DNA of 64,000 nt from the NCBI RefSeq assembly GCF_000022065.1, contig NC_011898.1:1262001-1326000 (forward strand), written 5' to 3'. Source of the DNA: Ruminiclostridium cellulolyticum H10. GTDB taxonomy: Bacteria; Bacillota; Clostridia; Acetivibrionales; DSM-1351. The number at the start of each line of letters is the position of its first letter. Position 1 is the first letter of the stretch. A program made the position numbers and the translations under genes. Below, one piece after another: positions 7,972 through 17,550 of this stretch. The notes under the pieces are model-generated. The model saw only the letters and a list, made by a program, of their open reading frames with translations. It did no database searches and had not been told where the DNA came from.

Positions 7972-10251
7972 ATGAAGCAAAAACTATGGTACAAATCACC
8001 GGCAAAGGAATGGAATGAAGCACTACCAATAGGTAATGGAAGACTTGGGGCTATGGTATACGGCTGTGTGAAAAATGAAAATATACAGCTTAATGAGGAC
8101 AGCATCTGGTACGGTGATCCCATAGACAGAAACAATCCAGACGCACTGGCCAATTTAGCTGAAATACGTAACTTCTTGTCAGATGGAAGGATTAAAGAGG
8201 CCGAAAAGCTAGCGGTTCTGTCCCTTTCCGGAGTACCGGAGAGTCAGAGGCCATATCAGACTTTGGGGAACTTAAAACTAAATTTTGAGATTGATGAGAG
8301 TGACATAAGAGATTACTCTAGAGAGCTGGATATTGAAAATGCATGTGCTTCTGTCAAATTTGTTTCAAAGGGAGTTATGTATACCAGAGAGTATTTTGCA
8401 AGTGCAGTCGATCAGGTCATAGTTGTTCGTCTGTTTGCCGATGCCCCCGGCAAGATAAGCTTCACAGCCAATATGAGAAGAGGAAGGTTCCTTGATAATT
8501 CTGGGGCTATAGATGGTAAAACCATCGGAATGTTTGCAAGCTGTGGTAGCGACAAGGGTGTAAGATTTTGTTCAATGGTCAGGGCGGTTTCCGAGGGCGG
8601 GAAAGTCAATACCATCGGTGAAAATCTGATTGTTGAGGAAGCCGATGCCGTAACTTTGCTTATTTCTACTGCTACCAGCTTCTATCACAAGGAATATGAA
8701 ACACAGTGTCTTAAATATCTTGACGGAGTAGAAGAAAAAACATATACAGAGCTGATGTCAAACCACATTGAGGATTATTCTCAATTATACGGAAGAGTTG
8801 AGCTTGAAATAGGAAATGCTGAAGAGCATGACAAAATTCAAAGCCTGGATACGGCTGAGAGATTGGAGAGACTTGAGAGCGGAAAACCCGACCACCAGCT
8901 AGAATGCCTTTATTTCAGCTTCGGAAGATATCTGCTTATATCTTGCAGCCGCCCGGGAAGTCTGCCTGCAAATTTGCAGGGTATCTGGAACCAGGATATA
9001 CTTCCTGCTTGGGATAGTAAATATACTATTAATATAAATACCGAAATGAACTACTGGCCTGCAGAGACATGTAATCTTTCGGAGTGCCACTTTCCGCTAT
9101 TTGATCACATTGAAAGGATGAGAGCACCAGGCAGAAGAACCGCTAGGGTAATGTACGGATGCAGCGGTTTTGTAGCACACCATAATACCGACATATGGGG
9201 AGATACGGCTCCACAGGATATCTACATTCCGGCAACTTACTGGCCAATGGGTGCAGCGTGGCTCTCACTTCACCTGTGGGAACATTATGAATTCGGTTTA
9301 GACAAGGAGTTTTTGAAAGATGCCTATCCCGTAATGAAAGAGGCAGCCCAATTTTTTCTTGACTTCTTAATCGAGGACAGTAAGGGAAGACTTGTAACAA
9401 GTCCTTCTGTTTCACCGGAGAATACATATATACTGGAAAACGGTGAGAAGGGCTGCTTATGTATCGGACCTTCCATGGACAGCCAGATATTATATGCACT
9501 TTTCAGCGGATGTATAGAAGCTTCAAATATACTTGATACCGACATATCCTTTGCGGAGAAGCTGATAAAAGTCAGGGACAGCCTCCCAAAGCCCCAGATA
9601 GGACGATACGGGCAAATTCAGGAATGGTCAGAGGACTATGAGGAGGAAGAGCCCGGACACAGGCATATATCACATTTGTTTGGCTTACATCCGGGAAAGC
9701 AGTTCAGTACGAGGAAAACGCCCGAACTGGCAACAGCAGCCAGAAAAACTCTCGAAAGGCGGTTGGCCAATGGCGGAGGTCATACAGGGTGGAGCAGAGC
9801 TTGGATAATTAATATGTGGGCCAGACTGAAGGACGGAGAAAAGGCATATGAAAATGTTGTGGACCTTTTGAAAAAATCCACTTTGCCAAATTTGTTTGAC
9901 AACCATCCGCCATTCCAGATAGATGGCAATTTCGGAGGTGCTGCAGGTATAGCGGAAATGCTTTTGCAAAGTCATGAGGGCGGTATAGAATTTCTCCCTG
10001 CTCTTCCGGGTGCCTGGAGTGAAGGAAGGGTAAAAGGCTTAGTTGCCCGTGGGAATTTCGAGGTGGAAATGGAATGGAAGGACGGCAAGCTCAACCGTGC
10101 CACTATCCTTTCACGCAGCGGCGGAAACTGCAAGATATTCACTTCACTTAAATATCGGGTGACAAGTGACGGAAAACCTGTGGATACTGTACAAGACGGA
10201 CAAGTTATGTCTTTTACTACCACTGAGGGTAAGAAATATGTAATTGAGTAA
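7972..10251 (+). CDS. GH95 family alpha-L-fucosidase-like glycosidase
   Basis: A 759-residue glycoside hydrolase removing terminal alpha-L-fucose or L-galactose from oligosaccharides. The N-terminal beta domain starts with [11 protein letters not shown] and NEDSIWYG. The (alpha/alpha)6 catalytic core shows [10 protein letters not shown] near 355, HHNTDIWGD near 402 (the catalytic Asn pair region), [10 protein letters not shown] near 477 (general acid Glu) and [11 protein letters not shown] near 645 (catalytic Asp). No signal peptide, so it is cytoplasmic and acts on imported oligosaccharides such as xyloglucan fragments. AAGGAGG precedes the ATG. The upstream IS element may have cut it off from its former promoter; its own strong terminator follows. 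Confidence 0.92.
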   Translation: MKQKLWYKSPAKEWNEALPIGNGRLGAMVYGCVKNENIQLNEDSIWYGDPIDRNNPDALANLAEIRNFLSDGRIKEAEKLAVLSLSGVPESQRPYQTLGNLKLNFEIDESDIRDYSRELDIENACASVKFVSKGVMYTREYFASAVDQVIVVRLFADAPGKISFTANMRRGRFLDNSGAIDGKTIGMFASCGSDKGVRFCSMVRAVSEGGKVNTIGENLIVEEADAVTLLISTATSFYHKEYETQCLKYLDGVEEKTYTELMSNHIEDYSQLYGRVELEIGNAEEHDKIQSLDTAERLERLESGKPDHQLECLYFSFGRYLLISCSRPGSLPANLQGIWNQDILPAWDSKYTININTEMNYWPAETCNLSECHFPLFDHIERMRAPGRRTARVMYGCSGFVAHHNTDIWGDTAPQDIYIPATYWPMGAAWLSLHLWEHYEFGLDKEFLKDAYPVMKEAAQFFLDFLIEDSKGRLVTSPSVSPENTYILENGEKGCLCIGPSMDSQILYALFSGCIEASNILDTDISFAEKLIKVRDSLPKPQIGRYGQIQEWSEDYEEEEPGHRHISHLFGLHPGKQFSTRKTPELATAARKTLERRLANGGGHTGWSRAWIINMWARLKDGEKAYENVVDLLKKSTLPNLFDNHPPFQIDGNFGGAAGIAEMLLQSHEGGIEFLPALPGAWSEGRVKGLVARGNFEVEMEWKDGKLNRATILSRSGGNCKIFTSLKYRVTSDGKPVDTVQDGQVMSFTTTEGKKYVIE

Positions 10252-10290
10252 TTTGAATAGAAGTTGGTTGAATTATATAGTTTTATTCGT

Positions 10291-10347
10291 ACGGCAAGGC
10301 TCGTGTAGAGATGATTTTATATCTCCGAGCCCTTGCCGTTTTTTATT
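10291..10347 (+). terminator. Rho-independent terminator, first copy
   Basis: ACGGCAAGGCTCG pairs with CGAGCCCTTGCCGT (one bulge), with an inner GAGAT/ATCTC pairing, followed by a T run. A near-identical copy lies at 11349-11405, on the other side of the next gene. Confidence 0.9.
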
Positions 10348-10470
10348 TTGTATAATGATATGATTAGTATAATAAAGTAGAGATGCAATTTACAAGAAGG
10401 TATTTATATATGTTAAGTAGAAGAAATAAATGGCTTGATGAATTTGATAAGAAACAGGAGGAAATGTGTT

Positions 10471-11295
10471 ATGAAAATTATCGAGCTTTGTGACCTGCTA
10501 GAGATACAAAATGAAGTTCAGGAAAAGGTAATTGAGTATGAGAAATGTATAGATTTTAAAGGTATGGAACAGGAATTAGAACAAATGAAACACCCAGAGC
10601 GTTGGGAGGATGCACTTGGGAGCTTGAAAGGTTTATTGGGACCTGATGAGGATGGAATGAAAATATTAACCTGCCAGTTGCGTTGTGTATGTGATTCTTA
10701 TGCTAAATACGAGGAACTTGGGATATCAAAAGAAATATTTATTGCTACAATGAAGTTTTTTACGAGATTTCTGCAAGATCATAAGGATAGACATGGAAGC
10801 TATTGTTATATCTGGGCATGGTGGACTGTTCGTCAGATTTCTATGGTGCAGTATCGGATTGGAGAGCTTGAATACGAAATGAGAATGGAAAATGATAAGC
10901 CTTTGATTGATATTCATATTCCGGCGGATGCTGATATGACAACAGGGAAGCTTAGGAAATCCTATGTAGAAGCATTAAATTTTTTTAAAAAGTATTATCC
11001 CAATTATACAGGTGCTGATATGGTTTGCAGTTCATGGTTACTCGTTCCAACATTAAGGAATGTTTTGTCAAGGGACTCCAGAATTTTGAAATTCCAGAAA
11101 TCGTTTAAAATTAAACATATTGAAGAGGATAGATTAGATTTTATGGATTGGATATATGGAAGCAGAGAGATTCCCTTAGAGGAATTGCCAGAAAATACTT
11201 CCTTGCAAAGAAATCTTAAACCTTATCTGCTAAATAAAGGTAAGATAGGGTGGGCTTGTGGAAAGTTGATTTCCAATCCCTTTATTGAGGTTTAA
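10471..11295 (+). CDS. GNAT-like acyltransferase-domain protein (NAT_N/GNAT_C type)
   Basis: A 274-residue soluble protein of the family often labelled acyltransferase-domain-containing. I base this on the pattern TMKFFTRFL, WWTVRQ, FRIGELEYEM-like and IHIPADADM followed by FFKKYYPNY and SWLLVPTL, which I recall from that family. The frame opens at 10435, but ATG 10471 has AGGAGG at 10456-10461 and starts the conserved part (MKIIELCDLL). Substrate unknown. It stands alone between two near-identical terminators, so it is probably monocistronic. Confidence 0.65.
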   Translation: MKIIELCDLLEIQNEVQEKVIEYEKCIDFKGMEQELEQMKHPERWEDALGSLKGLLGPDEDGMKILTCQLRCVCDSYAKYEELGISKEIFIATMKFFTRFLQDHKDRHGSYCYIWAWWTVRQISMVQYRIGELEYEMRMENDKPLIDIHIPADADMTTGKLRKSYVEALNFFKKYYPNYTGADMVCSSWLLVPTLRNVLSRDSRILKFQKSFKIKHIEEDRLDFMDWIYGSREIPLEELPENTSLQRNLKPYLLNKGKIGWACGKLISNPFIEV

Positions 11296-11348
11296 ATACA
11301 TCTAGTTTAGGGAAAGGGAACCATAGATTTGATAGTATCTATATAAGA

Positions 11349-11405
11349 GGCAAGGCTCGTGCTGAGATGATTTTATCTCTCCGAGTCCTTGCCGTTTTTT
11401 ATTTT
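11349..11405 (+). terminator. Rho-independent terminator, second copy
   Basis: About 55 bases are nearly the same as the terminator at 10291-10347 (GGCAAGGCTCGTG, GATGATTTTAT and CCTTGCCGTTTTTTATTTT are shared). The loop differences keep the inner stem (GAGA/TCTC), showing compensating or neutral change. Confidence 0.9.
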
Positions 11406-11612
11406 ATATAACTGTTAACTACATGTATCTATGATTTATACAATAAAGAAATCCAGGTACAAATTTGAATATTGCTAAAGTGTAAAAACAATATTGAATA
11501 GTAATGTCGAGATAATGCATCCATAAGACGAGATAAAAATTCAAAGAATAATTAGGTTAGACTTAGTCCAAAATATATGGGGATAATCAAGAGATTAAAA
11601 AAGGAGCTCTTT

Positions 11613-13052
11613 ATGACTACGCAGGAATATCAAGGTAATGATAGATTACTGCTGGGTATGGTTTTAGGCGTTATTACTTTCTGGCTTTTTGCACAGACAA
11701 CTTTAAATATCGCCCCAACCATGCGTACGGATTTGGGTATTGATGTCAATAATAGCAATATAGCTGTCAGTATAACAGCTCTATTCTCGGGTATATTTAT
11801 CGTGGTCTTTGGTGATTTGGGTGATAGATTTGGCCGTCTGAAAATGACAAAGATAGGTATCATTCTGAGCATACTCGGCTCACTTTTGATTGCTGCATCT
11901 CCTAGAGGAACCATAATTTTTTTAATGACAGGACGTATTATACAGGGTCTTTCGGCGGCGTGTATTATGCCGAGTACCTTGGCTTTGATTAAAGCTTATT
12001 ATCAGGGTGCCTCAAGGCAGCGAGCTATCAGTTTCTGGTCAATTGGTTCTTGGGGCGGATCGGGTTTTTGCTCACTTTTCGGAGGAATTGTTGCATCTAC
12101 TATTGGGTGGCGTTGGATATTTTGGTTTTCGATTCTTATAGCAATAGTTAGTTATTTATTGATCAGAGAAACACCTGAAAGTAAGAAATCAGTCACCGAT
12201 AAAGTCCAGGGTTTTGACTTTTCTGGGGTTCTTACTTTTATGATCGGTATGGTTGCCATAAATATTGTGATTGGGCTAGGGGCCAGAATAGGTTGGTCAA
12301 GCTCTGTCATATTAGGCCTCGCCGTACTGGCTGTAGCTGCACTATATGCATTTTTCAGGATTGAAAGAAGCAAAGAAAACAGATTTATTGACTTTAATTT
12401 ATTTAGCAATAAAACCTATACCGGGGCCACAATTTCAAATTTTTTGCTCAATGGAGCTGCCGGTACGATAATAGTTGCTTTGACAGTAGTTCAGCTAGGA
12501 GCAGGGCTAACTTCTTTTCAGGCGGGATTGCTAACGATTGGATATTTAGTTGCCATTTTACTGACCATCAGAGTGGGTGAGAAACTGCTGCAAAGGTGGG
12601 GGGCTCGCAAACCCATGGTTTTAGGCTGTATTATTACAGGTGCCGGAATTTTATTGACTTCATTTACCTTTGTGTTAGCTCAACAATACATGATAATCGC
12701 TACAATAGGCTTTACTCTCTTTGGGATTGGCTTAGGTTTCTATGCAACCCCGTCTACCGATGCTGCTTTATCTACAATTCCGACTGAAAAAGCCGGTTCA
12801 GCTTCTGGAATTTATAAAATGGCATCTTCCCTAGGTGCTGCACTTGGTGTAGCTATTTCAGCAGCATTATTTACGGGACTCAGCGATAGAGATGTTCATT
12901 TTACTCAAGGGATTTTCTGGGGACGCACTAGCAATATTTCAATCCGTTATGCCGCTGCGATTGCACTGTTGTTCAATCTGGGTATGCTATTGGTAGCAAT
13001 TATTTCAATTATGATGACTGTCCCGGCCGGAAAGTCAGAGACAATAGAATAA
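11613..13052 (+). CDS. MFS drug-resistance transporter (DHA2, 14-helix type)
   Basis: A 479-residue proton-coupled exporter of the major facilitator superfamily. Motif A (GDLGDRFGRLKM) lies between helices 2 and 3, and a helix-5 antiporter-type stretch (WSIGSWGGSGFCSLFGG) follows; hydrophobic spacing suggests 14 helices. The frame opens at 11577 without a ribosome site; ATG 11613 has AAGGAG at 11601-11606 and is chosen. It precedes an M20 amidohydrolase by 46 bp, so the pair may handle an acylated amino acid or toxic amide. The export substrate cannot be read from sequence. Confidence 0.88.
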   Translation: MTTQEYQGNDRLLLGMVLGVITFWLFAQTTLNIAPTMRTDLGIDVNNSNIAVSITALFSGIFIVVFGDLGDRFGRLKMTKIGIILSILGSLLIAASPRGTIIFLMTGRIIQGLSAACIMPSTLALIKAYYQGASRQRAISFWSIGSWGGSGFCSLFGGIVASTIGWRWIFWFSILIAIVSYLLIRETPESKKSVTDKVQGFDFSGVLTFMIGMVAINIVIGLGARIGWSSSVILGLAVLAVAALYAFFRIERSKENRFIDFNLFSNKTYTGATISNFLLNGAAGTIIVALTVVQLGAGLTSFQAGLLTIGYLVAILLTIRVGEKLLQRWGARKPMVLGCIITGAGILLTSFTFVLAQQYMIIATIGFTLFGIGLGFYATPSTDAALSTIPTEKAGSASGIYKMASSLGAALGVAISAALFTGLSDRDVHFTQGIFWGRTSNISIRYAAAIALLFNLGMLLVAIISIMMTVPAGKSETIE

Positions 13053-13098
13053 TAAAGTAAACGAGAAAATTTATAAAAAATAGAAAGGTAGTAAAAAA

Positions 13099-14265
13099 AT
13101 GTTAAGCATATTAGATAAAGCTAAATCCATTGAGGAATATATTGTGAACTTCAGAAGAAGTTTACATAAGGAACCTGAATTGAGCGGTCAGGAATTTAAA
13201 ACTCAAGAAAAAATCATGGTGGAATTAGATAAACTGGGAATAGATTATCGTAAAGCAGGTAATTCTTCCTTGATAGCTGAATTAAAAGGAGGCAAAAGCG
13301 GAAAAACAATAGCTCTGAGAGGAGATATAGATGCTCTTCCTATACAAGAGGAAACAGATATTGAATTTAAATCCGTAATTCCGGGGGTAATGCATGCTTG
13401 TGGACATGATGCCCATGCTGCTATGCTTCTTGGGGCTGCGAAAATCCTATCTGAAATGAAAGATGAACTATCTGGTGAAGTGAGATTTTTCTTTCAGGAA
13501 GAGGAGGAGACATTTTCAGGTGCGAAAAGAATAATCGAAGCTGGCGGAATGGACGGCGTTGATGCTTGTTTTGGTATGCATGTATTACCGGTTATTGAAA
13601 CAGGAAATGTAAATGTTGTTTCAGGGTATAGGTTATCAGGTTGTGACACTATTTATGTTAAGTTTCAAGGAATATCGGGCCACGGGTCAGCTCCGCACCT
13701 TGCAAAGGATACAATCCATCCAGCTTGTATTTTTGTCACGGATCTTCAGGGAATTATAACTAAGAATGTTAATCCCCAGGAACCCGTAATACTTTCTGTT
13801 GGAAAATTCAACGGCGGAACCAAGGCAAATATCATTTCTAAATACACTGATATTGATATTTCGATGAGATATTTTAACACCAATGTTCGGAAAATTGTTC
13901 ATGAAGCCATAAAAAGACATGCAAAAGCTATTGCCGATGCCTACGAAATTAAAGTTGAGGTAATCATCGAGGAAAGCACTCTTAGCCTTTATAATGATGA
14001 AGATTTATCAGTGTTGGCTGAGAAGTCTGCAACAAAAGTTTTTGGTGAAGGACATATTTTACCTGTGAGTAAGCAAATGGCTTCTGAGGATATGTCTTAC
14101 TATTTTGAAAAGGCGAAAGGCGTTTATGCTATTTTGGGATATAAAAATGAAGATAAGGGTTGTATTTATCCTCCGCATCATGAAAAATTCAAGCTTGATG
14201 AAGACTGTTTAAAATATGGTACAGCTCTGCATGTACAATTTGCTCTTGATTTTTTGAATAATTAA
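13099..14265 (+). CDS. M20 family amidohydrolase (N-acyl-amino-acid/hippurate hydrolase type)
   Basis: A 388-residue cytoplasmic zinc or manganese amidohydrolase that splits N-acyl amino acids. Metal ligands are seen in HACGHDAHAAM (near 99), the Glu pair in FFQEEEETFSG (near 135), an HGS-x-PH lid-domain motif, SEDMSYYF and PPHHEKF near the C terminus. The length is typical. GAAAGGTAG precedes the ATG. It lies between the exporter and the TRIC-like gene with gaps of 46 and 32 bp, suggesting one operon. Substrate class is family knowledge; the exact acyl group is unknown. Confidence 0.9.
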   Translation: MLSILDKAKSIEEYIVNFRRSLHKEPELSGQEFKTQEKIMVELDKLGIDYRKAGNSSLIAELKGGKSGKTIALRGDIDALPIQEETDIEFKSVIPGVMHACGHDAHAAMLLGAAKILSEMKDELSGEVRFFFQEEEETFSGAKRIIEAGGMDGVDACFGMHVLPVIETGNVNVVSGYRLSGCDTIYVKFQGISGHGSAPHLAKDTIHPACIFVTDLQGIITKNVNPQEPVILSVGKFNGGTKANIISKYTDIDISMRYFNTNVRKIVHEAIKRHAKAIADAYEIKVEVIIEESTLSLYNDEDLSVLAEKSATKVFGEGHILPVSKQMASEDMSYYFEKAKGVYAILGYKNEDKGCIYPPHHEKFKLDEDCLKYGTALHVQFALDFLNN

Positions 14266-14297
14266 CTCCATATAGAGAGTGTATTAATGGAGGAAAA

Positions 14298-14909
14298 ATG
14301 TTTTTACTGAATTATTTTGAAATAATCGGTACCGTTGCTTTTGCTATTTCAGGTGCCGTAATAGGAATTGAAAAAAAGCTTGATATATTTGGAATAACTT
14401 TTTTAGCAATTGTAACATCCGTAGGCGGCGGTATCTTTAGAGATATAATAATAGGCAATACTCCTCCGACTGCTTTTGTTAATCCTACGTCTTCCATAAT
14501 AAGTATTTTCACAGCACTTGTAGTCTTTTTTTTCTATGAGAAAAAAAGTAAGTTTGAAAAAATAATAATAATATCAGATGCATTAGGACTTGGGGTGTTC
14601 ACTGCTATCGGTTGCAGGACTGCAATTATCCGTGGTGCGGATAATGCCATATTTGTAATCGCTATGGGACTAAGTACAGGAGTTGGTGGAGGCATGATCA
14701 GGGATATTCTTGTAGAAAATGTTCCATTTGTTTTAAAAAGAGAAATTTATGCACTGGCATCAATAATAGGTGCTCTGTGTTTTTTCTTTTTCTATAGTTA
14801 CTTTCCGGAAATAATATCATTATATCTTTGTTGTGCAATTATCTTTATCATTAGAATCACGTCGGTAAAATATAACATAAATCTCCCTGCATTTAAAAAT
14901 TGGAAATAG
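14298..14909 (+). CDS. TRIC-type cation channel family membrane protein (UPF0126)
   Basis: A 203-residue integral membrane protein with about seven helices. It shows the internal duplication of the family: GGGIFRDIIIGNTPP in the first half and GGGMIRDILVENVP in the second. Bacterial members form trimeric cation channels; in some bacteria genetic data point to glycine transport. GGAGGAAA precedes the ATG. It is the last gene of the exporter/amidohydrolase group, so a role in amino acid or ion movement linked to the amidohydrolase is possible but not shown. Confidence 0.88.
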   Translation: MFLLNYFEIIGTVAFAISGAVIGIEKKLDIFGITFLAIVTSVGGGIFRDIIIGNTPPTAFVNPTSSIISIFTALVVFFFYEKKSKFEKIIIISDALGLGVFTAIGCRTAIIRGADNAIFVIAMGLSTGVGGGMIRDILVENVPFVLKREIYALASIIGALCFFFFYSYFPEIISLYLCCAIIFIIRITSVKYNINLPAFKNWK

Positions 14910-15011
14910 TAACAACAATTAATGGCGTCTGAAAAACACGTCGAGTAAATTAATTCATTTTACATTGATACAAAATAAACAAAGTAATTTTGGTTATATA
15001 TCAATCAACAT

Positions 15012-15027
15012 AAGCTAGCTATAGCTT
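15012..15027. promoter_or_regulatory. Palindrome upstream of sugar-operon promoter
   Basis: AAGCTA and TAGCTT are separated by GCTA, forming a perfect inverted repeat about 80 bp upstream of the -35 box. It shares the AGCTAG core with the palindrome at 15154-15163 and may be an upstream activator or auxiliary operator. Confidence 0.3.
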
Positions 15028-15106
15028 GTTTATTAAATCACAAACTAAATATTTAGTAAAAGTAACTAAATTAAAAAAATAATTAGCAACAAATTTATAT
15101 ATATTG

Positions 15107-15135
15107 TTGACTTATTATTGTTTAGTTAGTATAAT
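15107..15135 (+). promoter_or_regulatory. Sigma-A promoter of the sugar operon
   Basis: TTGACT (15107-15112) and TATAAT (15130-15135) are separated by exactly 17 bp. Transcription should start near 15142, leaving an approximately 75-base leader before the binding-protein gene. The surrounding 300 bp between 14909 and 15219 contain no gene. Confidence 0.85.
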
Positions 15136-15153
15136 TTAATTAAATTAATTAAT

Positions 15154-15163
15154 ACTAGCTAGT
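15154..15163. promoter_or_regulatory. Candidate operator just downstream of the start site
   Basis: ACTAGCTAGT is a perfect 10-bp palindrome about 12 bp past the expected transcription start, where a bound repressor would block transcription. The SorC-type regulator encoded within the operon is the obvious candidate protein. This is an inference from position only. Confidence 0.4.
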
Positions 15164-15218
15164 AACTTAATTTACAAATTCGTTTCAATTATTTAAAAAA
15201 ATATGGAGGAACTATTTT

Positions 15219-16553
15219 ATGAAGATGCACAAGATTTTAGTATCTACCATACTATCTGTAGCGATGTTGTTATCTATAACTGCATGTGGATCTAATGATG
15301 CGGGATCTGGTGATAAGGCACAGAGTACGGGTACTACATCTGCTGATACAAATAAAGAAAATAAAGGTACTACTAAATTAACAATGTGGCATATCCAGAC
15401 ACAAGAAAATGTTGCTGATATTATTGATGCTTCAATGGATAGATTTGCAAAAGACAATCCAGGTTTTGAAATGGAAGCTGTCCCAATGCAAAATGACCCA
15501 TATAAGACCAAACTTATCACTGCAATGAGTGCAAATGAACTCCCTGACGTCTTTATTCACTGGACAGGAGGTCCGATGATCTCCTACATTGATTCAGGTG
15601 CAGTATATGATATAACTGAATATATGAATAAAGATAATTACAAGGATAAATTCCTGGATGCTTCTATACAGCAAGCTACTTATAAAGATTCCATTTGGGC
15701 TGTTCCTGTAGAAAATGTATCTCCTGCCCTGATGTTCTACAACAAAAAGCTGTTTGCTGATAATGGCATTGAAGTTCCAAAAACTCTTGACGAATTTGAA
15801 AAAGTAAGTGACACTTTTGTACAAAAGGGTATCATACCTGTTTCACTTGCTAACAAGACAAAATGGCCTGGATCAATTGTATATGGATATGTTCTGGATA
15901 GAATAGCTGGTCCAAATGCATTTGCAGATGCAAATAACGGCGTAACTCAATTTGATACACCAGACTTTTTGGCTGCCGCTACAAAAATACAAACTTGGGC
16001 TAAAAAAGGTTATTTCGGGAAAGACTTCAACGGAATGGACTATGATGCCGGTCAAGACAGACAATTGTTCTACAATGGTAAAGCAGCCATGTACATAATG
16101 GGAGGCTGGTTCCTGTTTACTGCAAAGGGAGAAAATCCAGAATTTGTTGAAAATGTAGGAGTAATGCAGTTCCCAGCAAACCCTGACAGCAAGGGTAAGG
16201 CATCCGAATATATCGGTACAATGGGTGACAACTTCTATTCTGTATCCAAGAATTCCAAGAACCCAGAGATGGCATTCAAAGCTATTACATATATGCTTGA
16301 TGATCAGGCTGTTAAGGAAAGGATTGAATCAGGAAAAATTCCTCCTCTTAAAGGCATAACATTGACTGATGAAATCAGTAAAATTGTTTCTGATAGTGCA
16401 TCTTCAGCTACAAGCATGCAGCTCTGGCTTGATCAGTATCTTGCACCGAACGATGCAGAATTACATAAAGATCAATTACAAAAATTATTGGCTGGTTCGA
16501 TCACACCTGAACAATATAATAAAAGTATGACGGATGGCGTAAAGAACAAATAA
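15219..16553 (+). CDS. ABC sugar-binding lipoprotein (CUT1)
   Basis: A 444-residue substrate receptor for the importer encoded next to it. The signal peptide ends at a lipobox (SITACGS, Cys near residue 24), then a Gly/Thr/Ser linker and a family 1 binding-protein fold with a characteristic GGWFLF stretch near residue 290. GGAGGAACT precedes the ATG. It is the first gene of the operon and is separated from the permeases by a strong hairpin, which should make the receptor more abundant than the permeases. The ligand is unknown; the operon content suggests a pentose or deoxy sugar, glycoside or alditol. Confidence 0.9.
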   Translation: MKMHKILVSTILSVAMLLSITACGSNDAGSGDKAQSTGTTSADTNKENKGTTKLTMWHIQTQENVADIIDASMDRFAKDNPGFEMEAVPMQNDPYKTKLITAMSANELPDVFIHWTGGPMISYIDSGAVYDITEYMNKDNYKDKFLDASIQQATYKDSIWAVPVENVSPALMFYNKKLFADNGIEVPKTLDEFEKVSDTFVQKGIIPVSLANKTKWPGSIVYGYVLDRIAGPNAFADANNGVTQFDTPDFLAAATKIQTWAKKGYFGKDFNGMDYDAGQDRQLFYNGKAAMYIMGGWFLFTAKGENPEFVENVGVMQFPANPDSKGKASEYIGTMGDNFYSVSKNSKNPEMAFKAITYMLDDQAVKERIESGKIPPLKGITLTDEISKIVSDSASSATSMQLWLDQYLAPNDAELHKDQLQKLLAGSITPEQYNKSMTDGVKNK

Positions 16554-16579
16554 ACCACTTTCGATTGAATGTAGTCTAT

Positions 16580-16615
16580 GATAATACAGGTGTTCGGAAG
16601 GACATCTGTATTATC
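16580..16615 (+). terminator. Intercistronic GNRA-capped hairpin
   Basis: A 16-bp stem (GATAATACAGGTGTTC, 16580-16595, with 16600-16615, two G-U pairs) is capped by a GGAA tetraloop. No T run follows, so it probably protects the binding-protein mRNA end rather than terminating fully. Confidence 0.65.
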
Positions 16616-16645
16616 AAAATATTTTAGAAAATGAGAGGATAACAT

Positions 16646-17548
16646 ATGGGAGTGAAAAGACGAACCCTGGAAAATGAGAGAAAACGGTCAACAGCTATCG
16701 TTGCAACTCTTTTCCTTTTACCGGTTGCATTTTTCTTAATAGTTTATATTTTTCGCTCAGTAATATATACATTTAAACTAAGCACTCTTGATTGGAATGG
16801 GGTAAGCCAGTCAACTGATTATATCGGAATTGGAAACTGGTTAACACTTATAAAAGATGAGACCTTTTTTACAACGATAAAAAATAACTTAATTATGGTT
16901 GTAGCCTGTCTGATAATTCAGATGCCAATAGCTTTAGTTTTGGCTTATTTACTAGATTGGACCAATTCAAAAGCGAAATTCCTTAAGTCTTTATACTTCC
17001 TTCCTTTATTAATGAGTTCAGTTGCGTTAGGATTTCTTTTCAAGCAATTACTAGATTCTAATTATGGGCTCGCAGGGGCTGTTATGAGTTTCTTTATGGA
17101 TAGTCCGTTTAACTTGCTTGGCAATGAAAAGACTGCAATTTGGGCAGTCATAGGTGTTATCTGCTGGCAATACATACCTTTTTACATGGTTTACTATTTT
17201 GCCGGACTGACTTCAATATCACCGGAATTATATGAGGCAGCTGTAATAGATGGTGCAAAACGTCATCAATATATATTTAGAATTTCTCTACCAATGTTAA
17301 GTGATACAATCAAGGCTGCTACAATCATGTGTCTGGTAGGTTCATTAAAATACTTTGATTTAATATATGTAATGACTGAGGGTGGTCCGTCTGGAAGCAC
17401 CGAGCTGATGGCTACATATATGTATAAAAATGCCTTTACCCAGATGAAAATGGGGTACGGCTCTACTATAGCGGCAGCAATGTTTATCATAATAACAACT
17501 ATATCACTTTTGACATTTAAAATGATGAATATTAAGGAGGAAAAATAA
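16646..17548 (+). CDS. ABC sugar permease, UgpA/MalF-like
   Basis: A 300-residue permease with about six membrane helices. The EAA loop is seen as YEAAVIDGAKRHQYIFRISLPML near residues 197-219. GAGAGGATAAC precedes the ATG. It lies 3 bp upstream of the second permease, implying translational coupling. It forms the channel with that protein; no ATPase gene accompanies them. Confidence 0.92.
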   Translation: MGVKRRTLENERKRSTAIVATLFLLPVAFFLIVYIFRSVIYTFKLSTLDWNGVSQSTDYIGIGNWLTLIKDETFFTTIKNNLIMVVACLIIQMPIALVLAYLLDWTNSKAKFLKSLYFLPLLMSSVALGFLFKQLLDSNYGLAGAVMSFFMDSPFNLLGNEKTAIWAVIGVICWQYIPFYMVYYFAGLTSISPELYEAAVIDGAKRHQYIFRISLPMLSDTIKAATIMCLVGSLKYFDLIYVMTEGGPSGSTELMATYMYKNAFTQMKMGYGSTIAAAMFIIITTISLLTFKMMNIKEEK

Positions 17549-17550
17549 AT

